A stretch of 64,000 bases of DNA, from the NCBI RefSeq assembly GCF_965184065.1, contig NZ_OZ239098.1; one strand, written 5' to 3'. The stretch comes from Methylopumilus sp026399645. Its GTDB lineage: Bacteria; Pseudomonadota; Gammaproteobacteria; Burkholderiales; Methylophilaceae. This document shows positions 1 through 8,748 of this stretch, piece after piece; positions within the stretch are counted from its first letter, which is position 1, and each line of letters begins with the position of its first letter. A model generated the notes under the pieces. It had not been told where the DNA came from. It was given only the letters and a program-made list of their open reading frames with translations, and did not search any database. A program made the translations under genes and the position numbers.

Positions 1-1392
1 ATGGAAAATTTTTGGACTCACTGTCTCGAACGCTTTAAAAAAGAGCTCTCCGCTCAGCAATTTAATACCTGGATTAAGCCGCTTAGATTCGAACACGACC
101 AAAATAAAATTAAGATATTGGCCCCCAATAAGTTTGTGCAACAGTGGGTCAAAGATCGCTTTGCACAAAAAATTGAATTGCTAGCCAAAGAACTGCTCCC
201 CGATGTCACCAAAGTAGAATTTGCCATACGCGCTATTAAAGAATCTATATTGCCTAAAAAAGAGGCTATTTTATCAAAGGCTTTAGCCATATCTCCACCA
301 AACAACGTGGCCGAAGCGCCTTCTCAAGAAACAATCAAAAAAAGTGCGGGCGGCACACTTAAAGAAGTCAAGGCATCTGGCCTCAACCCTCAATTTACAT
401 TTGAGAGCTTTGTAACTGGCAAAGCCAATCAATTGGCTTGTGCTGCAGCTATGCAGGTAGCTGAAAATCCAGGTAAAGCATATAACCCACTTTTTATATA
501 CGGCGGCGTGGGCTTAGGTAAGACCCACTTAATTCACGCAATTGGCAATCACTTAAAACAAATTCAGCCTGACGCAAAGATAAAGTATCTTCACGCCGAG
601 CGCTACGTATCGGATGTAGTTAAAGCTTATGAAAATAAAGCTTTTGATGCTTTTAAAAAAAATTATCATTCATTAGATTTGCTATTGATTGATGACATTC
701 AGTTTTTTTCGAAAAAAAATCGTACACAAGAAGAATTCTTTTATGCATTCAATGCGCTCATTGAAAATAAGAAACAAATTATTATTACCTGTGATAGCTA
801 TCCGAAAGAAATTGAAGGCGTCGATGAACGCTTGAGAACCCGCTTTAGTTGGGGGCTTACTGTAGCTATTGAGCCGCCCGAGCTTGAAATGCGCGTAGCT
901 ATTCTTCTAAAAAAAGCCGAAGAAAATAAAATGAAAATCTCTGAAGAGGTTGCGTTCTTCATTGCAAAACAAATTCGTTCTAATGTTCGCGAATTAGAAG
1001 GCGCACTAAATAGAATATTAGCAATGTCTAATTTTACAAAATCAGCTATTGATATTCATTTGGCTAAAGATGCGCTGAAAGATTTAATTGCGGTGCGCGG
1101 GCGTCAAGTGAGTGTTGAGAACATCCAAAAAACCGTAGCAGAATATTTTAAAATTAAAATATCTGACATGTTAAGCAAGAAACGTTCACGTAATTATTCA
1201 AAACCAAGACAGCTTGCTATGGCTTTGACAAGAGAGCTCACTAATTTAAGCTTTCCTGAAATTGGCGAGGCTTATGGTGGCCGACACCATACAACTGTTA
1301 TGCATGCATGTGAAGAGATTGAACAATTGCGTTTAAGTAATCAATCGATTGCGCAAGATTTAGGAATACTTAAACAAGTACTTAAGGGTTAA
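1..1392 (+). CDS. dnaA: Chromosomal replication initiator protein DnaA
   Basis: Initiator ATPase that binds DnaA boxes at oriC and melts the origin. The 463-residue length is normal. In order: an N-terminal DnaB/DiaA interaction domain (about 1-90), a variable linker, an AAA+ domain with Walker A GGVGLGKTH near residue 167 and Walker B LLLIDDIQFF, and domain IV with the DnaA-box recognition signature GGRHHTTVMHACEEIE near the C terminus. It starts with ATG at the first base of the window, so its own promoter is not visible. It is followed directly by an origin-like intergenic region and dnaN, the classical bacterial origin order. Confidence 0.98.
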   Translation: MENFWTHCLERFKKELSAQQFNTWIKPLRFEHDQNKIKILAPNKFVQQWVKDRFAQKIELLAKELLPDVTKVEFAIRAIKESILPKKEAILSKALAISPPNNVAEAPSQETIKKSAGGTLKEVKASGLNPQFTFESFVTGKANQLACAAAMQVAENPGKAYNPLFIYGGVGLGKTHLIHAIGNHLKQIQPDAKIKYLHAERYVSDVVKAYENKAFDAFKKNYHSLDLLLIDDIQFFSKKNRTQEEFFYAFNALIENKKQIIITCDSYPKEIEGVDERLRTRFSWGLTVAIEPPELEMRVAILLKKAEENKMKISEEVAFFIAKQIRSNVRELEGALNRILAMSNFTKSAIDIHLAKDALKDLIAVRGRQVSVENIQKTVAEYFKIKISDMLSKKRSRNYSKPRQLAMALTRELTNLSFPEIGEAYGGRHHTTVMHACEEIEQLRLSNQSIAQDLGILKQVLKG

Positions 1393-1410
1393 TTAAACCC
1401 TGTGGAATGG

Positions 1411-1479
1411 CTGTGGATGAATTGTGGGTAAGTAGTGTTTTATTAAAACATGTACTTTTTGTCCACAATTCATCCACAG
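1411..1479. repeat. 17-bp perfect inverted repeat carrying paired DnaA boxes
   Basis: The left arm CTGTGGATGAATTGTGG (1411-1427) is the exact reverse complement of the right arm at 1463-1479, with 35 bp between. Each arm overlaps two DnaA-box-like nonamers (TCATCCACA plus TTACCCACA on the left, TTGTCCACA plus TCATCCACA on the right), so the arms present mirrored box pairs. It could seat two oppositely oriented DnaA dimers, or form a stem at the end of the dnaA transcript. Confidence 0.8.
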
Positions 1480-1502
1480 GAAATTACAATAGAAATACAT
1501 AG

Positions 1503-1511
1503 TTATTCACA
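1503..1511 (+). promoter_or_regulatory. Perfect DnaA box TTATTCACA
   Basis: Exact match to the TTATNCACA consensus inside the dnaA-dnaN gap; the strongest single DnaA site in the region. Confidence 0.8.
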
Positions 1512-1545
1512 AGATAACTATATGTTTATATTAAGGTTTATAAGG

Positions 1546-1582
1546 TTATCCATAGAAAACCGCACCATTATTACTATTATTA
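1546..1582 (+). promoter_or_regulatory. DnaA box followed by DnaA-trio-like tract (basal unwinding element)
   Basis: TTATCCATA (1546-1554, one mismatch to TTATCCACA) is followed by a 13-bp spacer with the locally GC-rich CCGCACC, then five consecutive trinucleotides TTA TTA CTA TTA TTA at 1568-1582. Read on the other strand these are 3'-AAT/GAT-5' trios, the arrangement described for the Bacillus subtilis basal unwinding element. A/T-rich DNA follows to 1615. Functional assignment is by analogy. Confidence 0.6.
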
Positions 1583-1621
1583 GATTTATATATTAAAAAA
1601 CATTAAATAAAGAAGAGCGAC

Positions 1622-2722
1622 ATGAATATAAAAATTAATCGAGATGCATTACTTAAACCCCTAGCAAATGTTGCAAGTATTGTAGAGCGAAAACACGCAC
1701 TACCCATTCTTTCGAATATTTTAATTCAAGGTAAAGATGGTCAAGTACAACTCACAGCGACGGACTTAGAAATGCAAGTGTCTTTAAGTTTTAAAGCAGA
1801 TCTAAACGAAGAAATTGCTACAACCATATCAGCAAGGAAATTTTTTGATATTACAAGATCATTACCTGATGATTGTGTGATTGATATTACGATAAAAGAT
1901 AGTCGCGTTGCAGTGAAAGCTAACAAGAGTCGTTTTGCCATTCAAACATTACCTGCAAAAGATTATCCAGTAATGACAAAAGCCTCAAGCGAAGCTGTGG
2001 TTATTACGATTTCTCAAATTCAACTCAAACGTTTATTAAAGCAAGTTGAGTTTGCAATGGCACAACAAGATATTCGTTATTATTTAAATGGTTTGTTATT
2101 TGAAGTTAATGGCAATCAACTTAATATTGTAGGCACTGACGGACATCGCTTAAGTTTCACCTCAATTCATTTAGATCAAAATTATAATAAAACAGAAGTG
2201 ATTCTTCCTAGAAAAACAGTGATTGAATTAATCAAACTTCTTAATGAAACAGAAGAGTTGGTATCAGTTGAGCTTTATAAAGGCCAAGTCAGTTTTAATT
2301 TTAATGACATACAACTCATTTCAAAAGTTATTGATGGTAAGTTCCCAGATTACACTCGCGTTATTCCTGAAGGACACAACAACCAATTCACAATTGATCG
2401 ATCACAGTTTTTAACTTCTCTGCAGCGCGCATCGATTTTATCAAACGAAAAATATCGTGGTATCCGCTTGATGATTGCAGATAACAATTTAAAATTGATC
2501 AGCACAAACACAGAACAAGAAGAAGCAGAAGAGGAATTAGAAATCCAATACCAACAAGACCCTATTGATATTGGTTTTAATGTGACATACTTAATTGATG
2601 TACTTACAAACATACAAGAAGATAAAGTAACTCTCGCATTCTTGGACACGAACAGCAGCTGCTTATTTACAATACCAAATAATAACGACTACAAGTATGT
2701 GGTCATGCCAATGCGCATTTAA
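1622..2722 (+). CDS. dnaN: DNA polymerase III subunit beta (sliding clamp)
   Basis: Ring-shaped processivity clamp that tethers Pol III to DNA. The 366 residues match the family length, with three repeated clamp domains and the C-terminal ending YKYVVMPMRI, which is the diagnostic beta-clamp tail lining the peptide-binding cleft. ATG start is preceded by AGAAGAG as ribosome-binding site. It lies between oriC and gyrB, with only 25 bp before gyrB, so dnaN-gyrB-oxyR are probably co-transcribed. Confidence 0.98.
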   Translation: MNIKINRDALLKPLANVASIVERKHALPILSNILIQGKDGQVQLTATDLEMQVSLSFKADLNEEIATTISARKFFDITRSLPDDCVIDITIKDSRVAVKANKSRFAIQTLPAKDYPVMTKASSEAVVITISQIQLKRLLKQVEFAMAQQDIRYYLNGLLFEVNGNQLNIVGTDGHRLSFTSIHLDQNYNKTEVILPRKTVIELIKLLNETEELVSVELYKGQVSFNFNDIQLISKVIDGKFPDYTRVIPEGHNNQFTIDRSQFLTSLQRASILSNEKYRGIRLMIADNNLKLISTNTEQEEAEEELEIQYQQDPIDIGFNVTYLIDVLTNIQEDKVTLAFLDTNSSCLFTIPNNNDYKYVVMPMRI

Positions 2723-2747
2723 TTCAATTTAAGACAAAGAGAAACTC

Positions 2748-5165
2748 ATGGCTCAAAAGATAGACAATCAAGAATACAACTCAGACAGCATTAAAATCTT
2801 AAAGGGATTAGATGCAGTAAGAAAAAGACCGGGTATGTATATCGGCGACACTTCCGATGGTAGCGGTCTCCATCACATGGTCTTCGAGGTGCTTGATAAT
2901 GCAATTGATGAGTCTTTAGCAGGCCATTGCGACGACATTAAAATTATTATACATCCAGATAATTCCGTGAGTGTTTCAGATAATGGTCGCGGCATTCCAA
3001 CAGACGTTAAAGAAGACGACGAGTTTAAACGGTCTGCTGCTGAAATTGTAATGACAGAGTTACACGCTGGTGGAAAGTTTGATCAAAACTCTTATAAAGT
3101 ATCTGGTGGTTTACATGGTGTAGGCGTCTCTGTAGTGAACGCACTATCAGAATGGTTGCGCTTAAAAGTTTGTCGTAATGGTAAGGTGTATCAAATGGAA
3201 TTTAAACGTGGCGAGCGCGTGGCGCCGTTAGCTGAAATGGGTACCACGGATCGTCGCGGGACAGAAGTCCATTTCTTCCCTTCAGCTGAAACATTTACCA
3301 ATATAGATTTTCATTATGAAATTTTAGCTAAGCGCATACGCGAACTATCATTTCTTAATAATGGCGTCAAAATGGAATTGATAGATCAAAGAAATAACAA
3401 GTCGGAAAATTTTGCATATTCAGGTGGTGTACAAGGTTTTGTAGAATACATGAATCGATCTAAATCCGTGCTTCATAAAAAACCCTTCTACGCGGTTGGC
3501 GAAAAAGAAGGCATCATCGTTGAAGTGTCGATGCAATGGAATGATTCGTATGGGGAAAATGTTCAATGCTTTACAAATAACATTCCTCAAAGAGACGGGG
3601 GCACGCACTTAACAGGTCTTCGCACCGCGATGACAAGAACACTCAATAATTTTATTGAACAAAACGACCTCGCTAAAAAAGCAAAAGTAGAAACAACTGG
3701 TGACGACATGCGAGAAGGCCTCACTTGTATTCTTTCAGTGAAAGTACCAGAACCTAAATTTTCTTCACAAACAAAAGATAAACTGGTTTCAAGCGAAGTA
3801 CAGCCAGTAGTGTCTGATGTAGTTGCTTCAAAGCTCGCTGACTTCTTGGCAGAAAACCCTGCGGACGCAAAAGTTATTTGCAATAAAATTATTGATGCAG
3901 CGCGCGCCAGAGAGGCAGCACGTAAAGCACGTGATATGACAAGACGCAAAGGCGTTATGGATTCGATGGGCCTTCCAGGCAAATTGGCAGATTGCCAAGA
4001 AAAAGATCCATCATTGTGCGAAATTTACTTAGTCGAGGGTGACTCTGCTGGAGGCTCAGCAAAGCAAGGCCGTGATCGGAAAAATCAAGCGATCCTTCCA
4101 TTAAAAGGAAAAATTCTAAATGTGGAGAAAGCGCGCTTTGATAAATTATTATCTTCACAAGAAATTGCAACCTTAATTACTGCACTAGGCACTGGAATTG
4201 GCAAGGATGATTTTAATGTAGAGAAGCTCCGCTACCATCGCATTATTATTATGACTGATGCTGACGTTGACGGCGCCCATATTCGCACTCTGTTACTAAC
4301 ATTCTTCTATCGTCAAATGCCAGAGCTCGTAGAACGAGGACATATTTATATTGCACAGCCCCCTCTTTTTAAAGTGAAACAAGGTAAGCACGAGCAATAT
4401 CTCAAAGACGAACAAGAGCTTGATCAATATTTGCTTGAATCAGCGATTAAAGATGCAACCTTGCTTACTAAAAAAGGCGGTAGCAGCCTTACAGGCGATC
4501 CGTTAGGAGAAATTGCAAGACAAATGGTACTAACTGAGGCAGTCATTCGTCGTATTGCACCTCATTATGATGAAGCGGTATTGCGCGCAATTCTTCACGT
4601 AGGTGCTATAGACCTCACAAGCCAGACTAAGGTTGAACATGTTGCACAAGCGATAAGAGAACGTCTCATTAATAAGAGCACAGAAAAATCAGAAGTGATT
4701 GTATCGCTTGATGAAGAAACTAAAACTTATAAGCTAGCCGTTCATAAATTTGTTCATGGCAATTTAGAAAGCTGTATTATTGATGCATTATTCTTATCGA
4801 GTGGCGATTACCAACAAATATTAAAAACATCACAAATGCTAGATGGTCTTGTGGGTGCGGGCGCGGAGATTCAGCGCGGAGAAAAATCAGAATCTATTTC
4901 TAACTTTAAAGAAGCACTTGACTGGCTGTTGGGAGAAGCAAAACACAATTTAAATATTCAGCGCTATAAAGGTTTGGGTGAAATGAATCCAGAACAGCTT
5001 TGGGAAACCACGATGGATCCTAGCGTGCGCCGATTACTTAAAGTGCAAATTGATGATGCAATTTCAGCCGATGAAATATTCTCAACGCTCATGGGAGACC
5101 AGGTAGAGCCGAGACGTGCATTTATTGAAAACAATGCATTAGGAGCAAGTAATCTCGATATTTAG
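2748..5165 (+). CDS. gyrB: DNA gyrase subunit B
   Basis: ATPase subunit of gyrase, which introduces negative supercoils. At 805 residues it is the long proteobacterial form. Seen in order: GHKL ATPase domain (EVLDNAIDESLAG Mg/ATP helix near residue 45, GGLHGVGVSVVNALS lid region near 120), transducer domain, TOPRIM domain with EGDSAGGSAKQGRDR near residue 430 and DADVDG near 504, the insert of gram-negative GyrB, and the conserved end GDQVEPRRAFIENNA. It sits 25 bp after dnaN and 13 bp before oxyR. Confidence 0.98.
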   Translation: MAQKIDNQEYNSDSIKILKGLDAVRKRPGMYIGDTSDGSGLHHMVFEVLDNAIDESLAGHCDDIKIIIHPDNSVSVSDNGRGIPTDVKEDDEFKRSAAEIVMTELHAGGKFDQNSYKVSGGLHGVGVSVVNALSEWLRLKVCRNGKVYQMEFKRGERVAPLAEMGTTDRRGTEVHFFPSAETFTNIDFHYEILAKRIRELSFLNNGVKMELIDQRNNKSENFAYSGGVQGFVEYMNRSKSVLHKKPFYAVGEKEGIIVEVSMQWNDSYGENVQCFTNNIPQRDGGTHLTGLRTAMTRTLNNFIEQNDLAKKAKVETTGDDMREGLTCILSVKVPEPKFSSQTKDKLVSSEVQPVVSDVVASKLADFLAENPADAKVICNKIIDAARAREAARKARDMTRRKGVMDSMGLPGKLADCQEKDPSLCEIYLVEGDSAGGSAKQGRDRKNQAILPLKGKILNVEKARFDKLLSSQEIATLITALGTGIGKDDFNVEKLRYHRIIIMTDADVDGAHIRTLLLTFFYRQMPELVERGHIYIAQPPLFKVKQGKHEQYLKDEQELDQYLLESAIKDATLLTKKGGSSLTGDPLGEIARQMVLTEAVIRRIAPHYDEAVLRAILHVGAIDLTSQTKVEHVAQAIRERLINKSTEKSEVIVSLDEETKTYKLAVHKFVHGNLESCIIDALFLSSGDYQQILKTSQMLDGLVGAGAEIQRGEKSESISNFKEALDWLLGEAKHNLNIQRYKGLGEMNPEQLWETTMDPSVRRLLKVQIDDAISADEIFSTLMGDQVEPRRAFIENNALGASNLDI

Positions 5166-5178
5166 TTTTGATTAATTT

Positions 5179-6078
5179 ATGACGCTAAGCGAATTAAGAT
5201 TTGTGGTGGCCGTGGCTAAAGAAAAAAATTTTCGACGTGCCGCAAATAAATGTTTTGTGAGTCAGCCCGCTTTAAGTTTAGCAATTAAAAAATTAGAAGA
5301 AGAACTTAATGTTTCTTTATTCGAGAGAAACCGTACCGAAGTTACTATTACTGAAATTGGCGAAAAAATTGTTGAGCAAGCCAATATTATTCTAGAGCAA
5401 GTTGAAAAGATAAAATCATTCGCCAAATCTGGCGGTGATCCCTTAGACGGATTAATTAAAGTTGGTATGATTCATTCGGTCGGCCCTTACTTGCTGCCGC
5501 AAATTATTCCCATCTTAAGAAAAATCACTCCAAAAATGCCGCTAGAGGTTGAGGAAAATATTACCGCGAGCCTCGAGCTACAATTGAAAAACGGACAAAT
5601 TGACGCAGCGATTGTGGCATTGCCATTTAATATTCCAGGTATACATGTTTTGCCACTTTATAAAGAAGAGTTTGTTGTGGCTGTGCCGAATAATCATCCT
5701 TGGGCAACACGTAAAAGTATTCATCCAAAAGAATTAAGCGACGAAAAAGTATTGCTTTTAAATAGCGGACATTGCTTTAGTTTGCAAGTGATTGAGTCAT
5801 GCCCAGATTTATCTAAAAAAGGTGAGGTACTCCAAGGCAATTCACTTGAAACGATTCGTAATATGGTGGCATCGAACTTAGGGATTACTGTGTTGCCAAA
5901 AAGCGCAACATCAGATCGCTATCAAAATCATTTAATAAAAGTAATTCCTTTTATTAAGCCTGTTCCTTCGAGAACGATAGCAATTGCTTATCGAAAAAGT
6001 TTTGTACGAATGAACGCCGTGGAAAAAATCTCAGAAGCAATACGATTGATTAAAACAGATACGATTGAAATGATATAA
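5179..6078 (+). CDS. oxyR: Hydrogen-peroxide-responsive LysR-type regulator OxyR
   Basis: LysR-type transcription factor: N-terminal winged helix-turn-helix (FRRAANKCFVSQPALSLAIKKLE, about residues 18-40) and a C-terminal effector domain. It is called OxyR rather than a generic LysR because both redox cysteines fall at exactly the E. coli positions: Cys199 in SGHC and Cys208, nine residues later. The NSLETIRNMVASNLGITVLP block is also OxyR-like. The length (299) is near E. coli OxyR (305). It starts 13 bp after gyrB and is probably expressed with it; no catalase or ahpC gene is adjacent in this window. Confidence 0.9.
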   Translation: MTLSELRFVVAVAKEKNFRRAANKCFVSQPALSLAIKKLEEELNVSLFERNRTEVTITEIGEKIVEQANIILEQVEKIKSFAKSGGDPLDGLIKVGMIHSVGPYLLPQIIPILRKITPKMPLEVEENITASLELQLKNGQIDAAIVALPFNIPGIHVLPLYKEEFVVAVPNNHPWATRKSIHPKELSDEKVLLLNSGHCFSLQVIESCPDLSKKGEVLQGNSLETIRNMVASNLGITVLPKSATSDRYQNHLIKVIPFIKPVPSRTIAIAYRKSFVRMNAVEKISEAIRLIKTDTIEMI

Positions 6079-6107
6079 GAAGCGTTATTTATACGTAACG
6101 CTTCTTA
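6076..6107. terminator. Hairpin between convergent oxyR and the DUF2892 gene
   Basis: Perfect 12-bp stem TAAGAAGCGTTA / TAACGCTTCTTA with an 8-nt loop, starting inside the oxyR stop codon and ending 14 bp before the end of the opposite-strand gene. No long T-run follows on either side, so it could act as a weak bidirectional terminator or 3'-end stabiliser. Confidence 0.55.
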
Positions 6108-6121
6108 ATATGGATAAGCGA

Positions 6122-6439
6122 TTAACGAGCCGCGCGTCTTCTTTTTGGAGCCGCTTTACGTTTAGCTGGTTTTTTTGCAGCAACTTTACGAGCTGGTTTA
6201 CGTCTAGCAGCTGGTTTTTTTGCAGCAGGTGATCTTGCAGGAGCTTTCTTAGTACCAAGACCTAAAACAGATTTGATTGGACATGAAGCTAAAACACCAG
6301 TGCCTAATAACACAACACCAACGACTTCATCAACAATGCCATATTCAAAAACAGAGTAACCACCAATTGCTTGACCTAGTATAGCAGCGCCAAGAGCAAT
6401 ACGAACTACTCTTTCTAAACCTTTAACATTCGTTTTCAT
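6122..6439 (-). CDS. DUF2892-type membrane protein with histone-H1-like Lys/Ala/Arg tail
   Basis: 105 residues in two parts. Residues 1-65 (MKTNVKGLERVVRIALG..., two hydrophobic stretches, then ASCPIKSVLGLGTKK) match the DUF2892 / YgaP-type inner-membrane hairpin: NV-x-R-x-x-R start and a C-P-x-x-x-x-L-G end. Residues 66-105 are almost only Lys, Ala, Arg and Pro (KKPAARRKPARKVAAKKPAKR-like), resembling the tails of bacterial histone-H1-like proteins. The tail could bind DNA, RNA or acidic phospholipid near the membrane. Function unknown. It lies downstream of prmA on the same strand, 51 bp away, with AAAAGGATAGTAA before its ATG. Confidence 0.75.
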   Translation of the reverse strand: MKTNVKGLERVVRIALGAAILGQAIGGYSVFEYGIVDEVVGVVLLGTGVLASCPIKSVLGLGTKKAPARSPAAKKPAARRKPARKVAAKKPAKRKAAPKRRRAAR

Positions 6440-6490
6440 TTACTATCCTTTTTATTAAGAGGAGTTTGCATCATAAACGAATTAAAAAAT

Positions 6491-7390
6491 TTAGGAAATA
6501 CTTTTTTTAGTGCCTGACAGCAAAATCCAGCCTTCGCGTTCAATAGGTTTGTTTAAATCAAACCATGTACTATATATTTCAGTCAGCATCTCGATTTGTT
6601 CTTTCAATATACCCGATAACGCAATTTTTCCATGAGGCTTACAAGCCTTTGCTATGAGTGGTGCCAGAACCGACAGCGCGCTAGATAAAATATTTGCAAC
6701 CACTATATCGGCTTCAAATGTTAGTGTTGATTCCGAATTGTAAAACTGCACATCGGCATGATTTTCTTTTGCATTATGTGTGCTTGCAATAATGGCTTGT
6801 GGATCAATATCAACACCTATGACTTCTTTTGCACCACATTTTTTTGCTGCAATAGACAAAATGCCTGACCCACATCCGTAATCTAAAACATGATCATTGA
6901 TATTTACTTCTTTAATAAGCCACTCTAAACATAAATGTGTTGTCGGGTGACTTCCTGTCCCAAATGCCAATCCAGGGTCTAAAATAATATTGATGGCATC
7001 AGGATTGGGTGAAGTATGCCAGCTTGGCACGATCCAAAGCTTATCAAGGATATTGATGGGTTCAAATTGTGATTGAGTCAAAGCAACCCAATTTTGTTCT
7101 TCGACAGAATCAAGTGTGTAATCAATATGAGATAAACCAGTAATAGTTTTCAGTTCATTGATCACGGTGTCGATAGATACGGCTGCATCAAAAAGTGATT
7201 CAACTGTATTGTGTTGCCATATTGTATTGCTGGGAATATTGGGCTCACCAAAAAGTGCTTCTTCATTTTCGCTATTAAGATAAGAGTCTTCGATAGAGCA
7301 GGAAAGTGCGCCGAGTTCGATTAAAGCATCACTCATCATATGTGCATATGCTGCACTTGCTCGGATTTTAAGATTAATCCAAGCTGCCAT
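6491..7390 (-). CDS. prmA: Ribosomal protein L11 methyltransferase
   Basis: AdoMet-dependent enzyme that trimethylates ribosomal protein L11. The 299 residues match the family. An N-terminal substrate-recognition region is followed by the Rossmann methyltransferase fold: GLAFGTGSHPTTHLCLEWL, motif I DYGCGSGILSIAAKKCGA near residue 168, acidic VDIDPQA, and the catalytic-loop motif NILSSAL. Its start codon directly abuts the accC stop, so it is the last enzyme of the accB-accC-prmA transcription unit, a common betaproteobacterial order. Confidence 0.96.
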   Translation of the reverse strand: MAAWINLKIRASAAYAHMMSDALIELGALSCSIEDSYLNSENEEALFGEPNIPSNTIWQHNTVESLFDAAVSIDTVINELKTITGLSHIDYTLDSVEEQNWVALTQSQFEPINILDKLWIVPSWHTSPNPDAINIILDPGLAFGTGSHPTTHLCLEWLIKEVNINDHVLDYGCGSGILSIAAKKCGAKEVIGVDIDPQAIIASTHNAKENHADVQFYNSESTLTFEADIVVANILSSALSVLAPLIAKACKPHGKIALSGILKEQIEMLTEIYSTWFDLNKPIEREGWILLSGTKKSIS

Positions 7391-8740
7391 TTATTTTTTT
7401 TGTATGCCGAGTTTTTTTTCTAAATAATGAATGCTGACACCGCCATTGTTAAACGCAAGATCAGCCATGAGGTCTTTGTGTAACGGAATATTTGTTTTAA
7501 TACCTTCGACTACCATTTCAGATAAAGCAACGCGCATTCTAGCAATAGCTTGATCGCGCGTATCACCATAAGTAATTAATTTACCAATCATGGAGTCATA
7601 ATTCGAAGGCACGGTGTAACCCGCGTAGGTATGAGTGTCTACTCGAACCCCTGGGCCTCCAGGCATATGGAACGTAGTGACTTTTCCAGGCGAAGGTAAA
7701 AATTTATAAGGATCTTCCGCATTAATTCGACATTCAATTGCATGCCCTTTAAAGATAATATCTTTTTGTTTAAAAGGTAATTTTTCACCGCAAGCAATCT
7801 TGATTTGTTGTTGAACAATATCAATGCCTGTTATAAATTCTGTAACAGGATGTTCAACTTGTAATCGTGTATTCATTTCAATGAAATAAAATTCATTGTT
7901 TTCATATAAGAATTCGAAAGTACCTGCACCGCGGTAATTAATTTTTCGGCATGCTTCTGCGCAACGCTCACCAATTTTTTCACGGATTTTTTGTGACAAC
8001 CCCGGAGCAGGGGCTTCCTCAATAATTTTTTGATGACGACGCTGAAGCGAGCAATCGCGCTCACCCAGATATACAGCATTACCATGCTCATCGGAAAGTA
8101 TCTGAAATTCGATATGGCGAGGTTTTTCTAAATACTTTTCCATATATACAACAGGGTTGCCAAAAGCAGCTTGAGCTTCCTGTTTGGTCATATTGACTGA
8201 CGTAATTAAAGCAGCCTCAGTATGGACTACACGCATGCCTCTTCCACCACCACCACCAGCAGCCTTAATAATAATGGGGTAACCAATTTTTTTAGCAATG
8301 GCAATTATTTCTTTGGGCTCATCAGGAAGCGCACCTTCAGATCCAGGAACACAAGGCACGCCCGCTTCTTTCATGGCGCTTTTTGCGCTAACTTTGTCGC
8401 CCATGAGGCGAATCGTTTCTGGACGGGGACCTATAAATACAAAACCACTTTGTTGAACGCGCTCAGCAAAGTCTGCGTTCTCCGACAAAAAGCCATAGCC
8501 AGGGTGAACGGCCTCTGCATCTGTAACTTCTGCAGCGCTAATGACAGCTGGGATATTTAAATAACTTTGTGTGGAGGGCGCCGGGCCAATACATACCGAC
8601 TCATCAGACAGTTTGACATATTTTGCATCTCGGTCTGCTTCAGAATGGACGGTAACTGTTTTAATGCCAAGCTCGCGACATGCACGCAAAATTCTAAGTG
8701 CTATTTCGCCGCGATTAGCGATCAGTATTTTTTCAAACAT
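7391..8740 (-). CDS. accC: Acetyl-CoA carboxylase, biotin carboxylase subunit
   Basis: ATP-grasp enzyme that carboxylates biotin on AccB, the first half-reaction of fatty acid synthesis. 449 residues, standard length. Seen: biotin carboxylase N-domain (KILIANRGEIALRILRACRELG), glycine-rich ATP lid KAAGGGGGRGMR, the catalytic block YFIEMNTRLQVEHPVTE, and the C-terminal RINAEDP region. It lies 8 bp downstream of accB and abuts prmA. Confidence 0.98.
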   Translation of the reverse strand: MFEKILIANRGEIALRILRACRELGIKTVTVHSEADRDAKYVKLSDESVCIGPAPSTQSYLNIPAVISAAEVTDAEAVHPGYGFLSENADFAERVQQSGFVFIGPRPETIRLMGDKVSAKSAMKEAGVPCVPGSEGALPDEPKEIIAIAKKIGYPIIIKAAGGGGGRGMRVVHTEAALITSVNMTKQEAQAAFGNPVVYMEKYLEKPRHIEFQILSDEHGNAVYLGERDCSLQRRHQKIIEEAPAPGLSQKIREKIGERCAEACRKINYRGAGTFEFLYENNEFYFIEMNTRLQVEHPVTEFITGIDIVQQQIKIACGEKLPFKQKDIIFKGHAIECRINAEDPYKFLPSPGKVTTFHMPGGPGVRVDTHTYAGYTVPSNYDSMIGKLITYGDTRDQAIARMRVALSEMVVEGIKTNIPLHKDLMADLAFNNGGVSIHYLEKKLGIQKK

Positions 8741-8748
8741 AAAATAAG

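Larger units (their letters stand above)
1393..1621. other. oriC: Probable chromosomal origin (oriC), dnaA-dnaN intergenic region
   Basis: This 229-bp non-coding gap between dnaA and dnaN contains one perfect and several near-perfect DnaA boxes, a perfect 17-bp inverted repeat, a DnaA-trio-like TTA/CTA tract and an A/T-rich stretch just before dnaN. Directly seen: TTATTCACA at 1503-1511, TTATCCATA at 1546-1554, and one-mismatch boxes at 1412-1420 (-), 1423-1431 (-), 1459-1467 (+) and 1470-1478 (+). Position beside dnaA and dnaN is the usual origin location. Function is inferred from this architecture; a skew plot of the whole chromosome would test it. The dnaN promoter must also lie here. Confidence 0.85.

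Noticed and set aside
8222..8560. Plus-strand ORF opposite accC
   Set aside because: Low-complexity Asn/Thr/Ser composition produced by the antisense of a conserved enzyme gene; no start signal.
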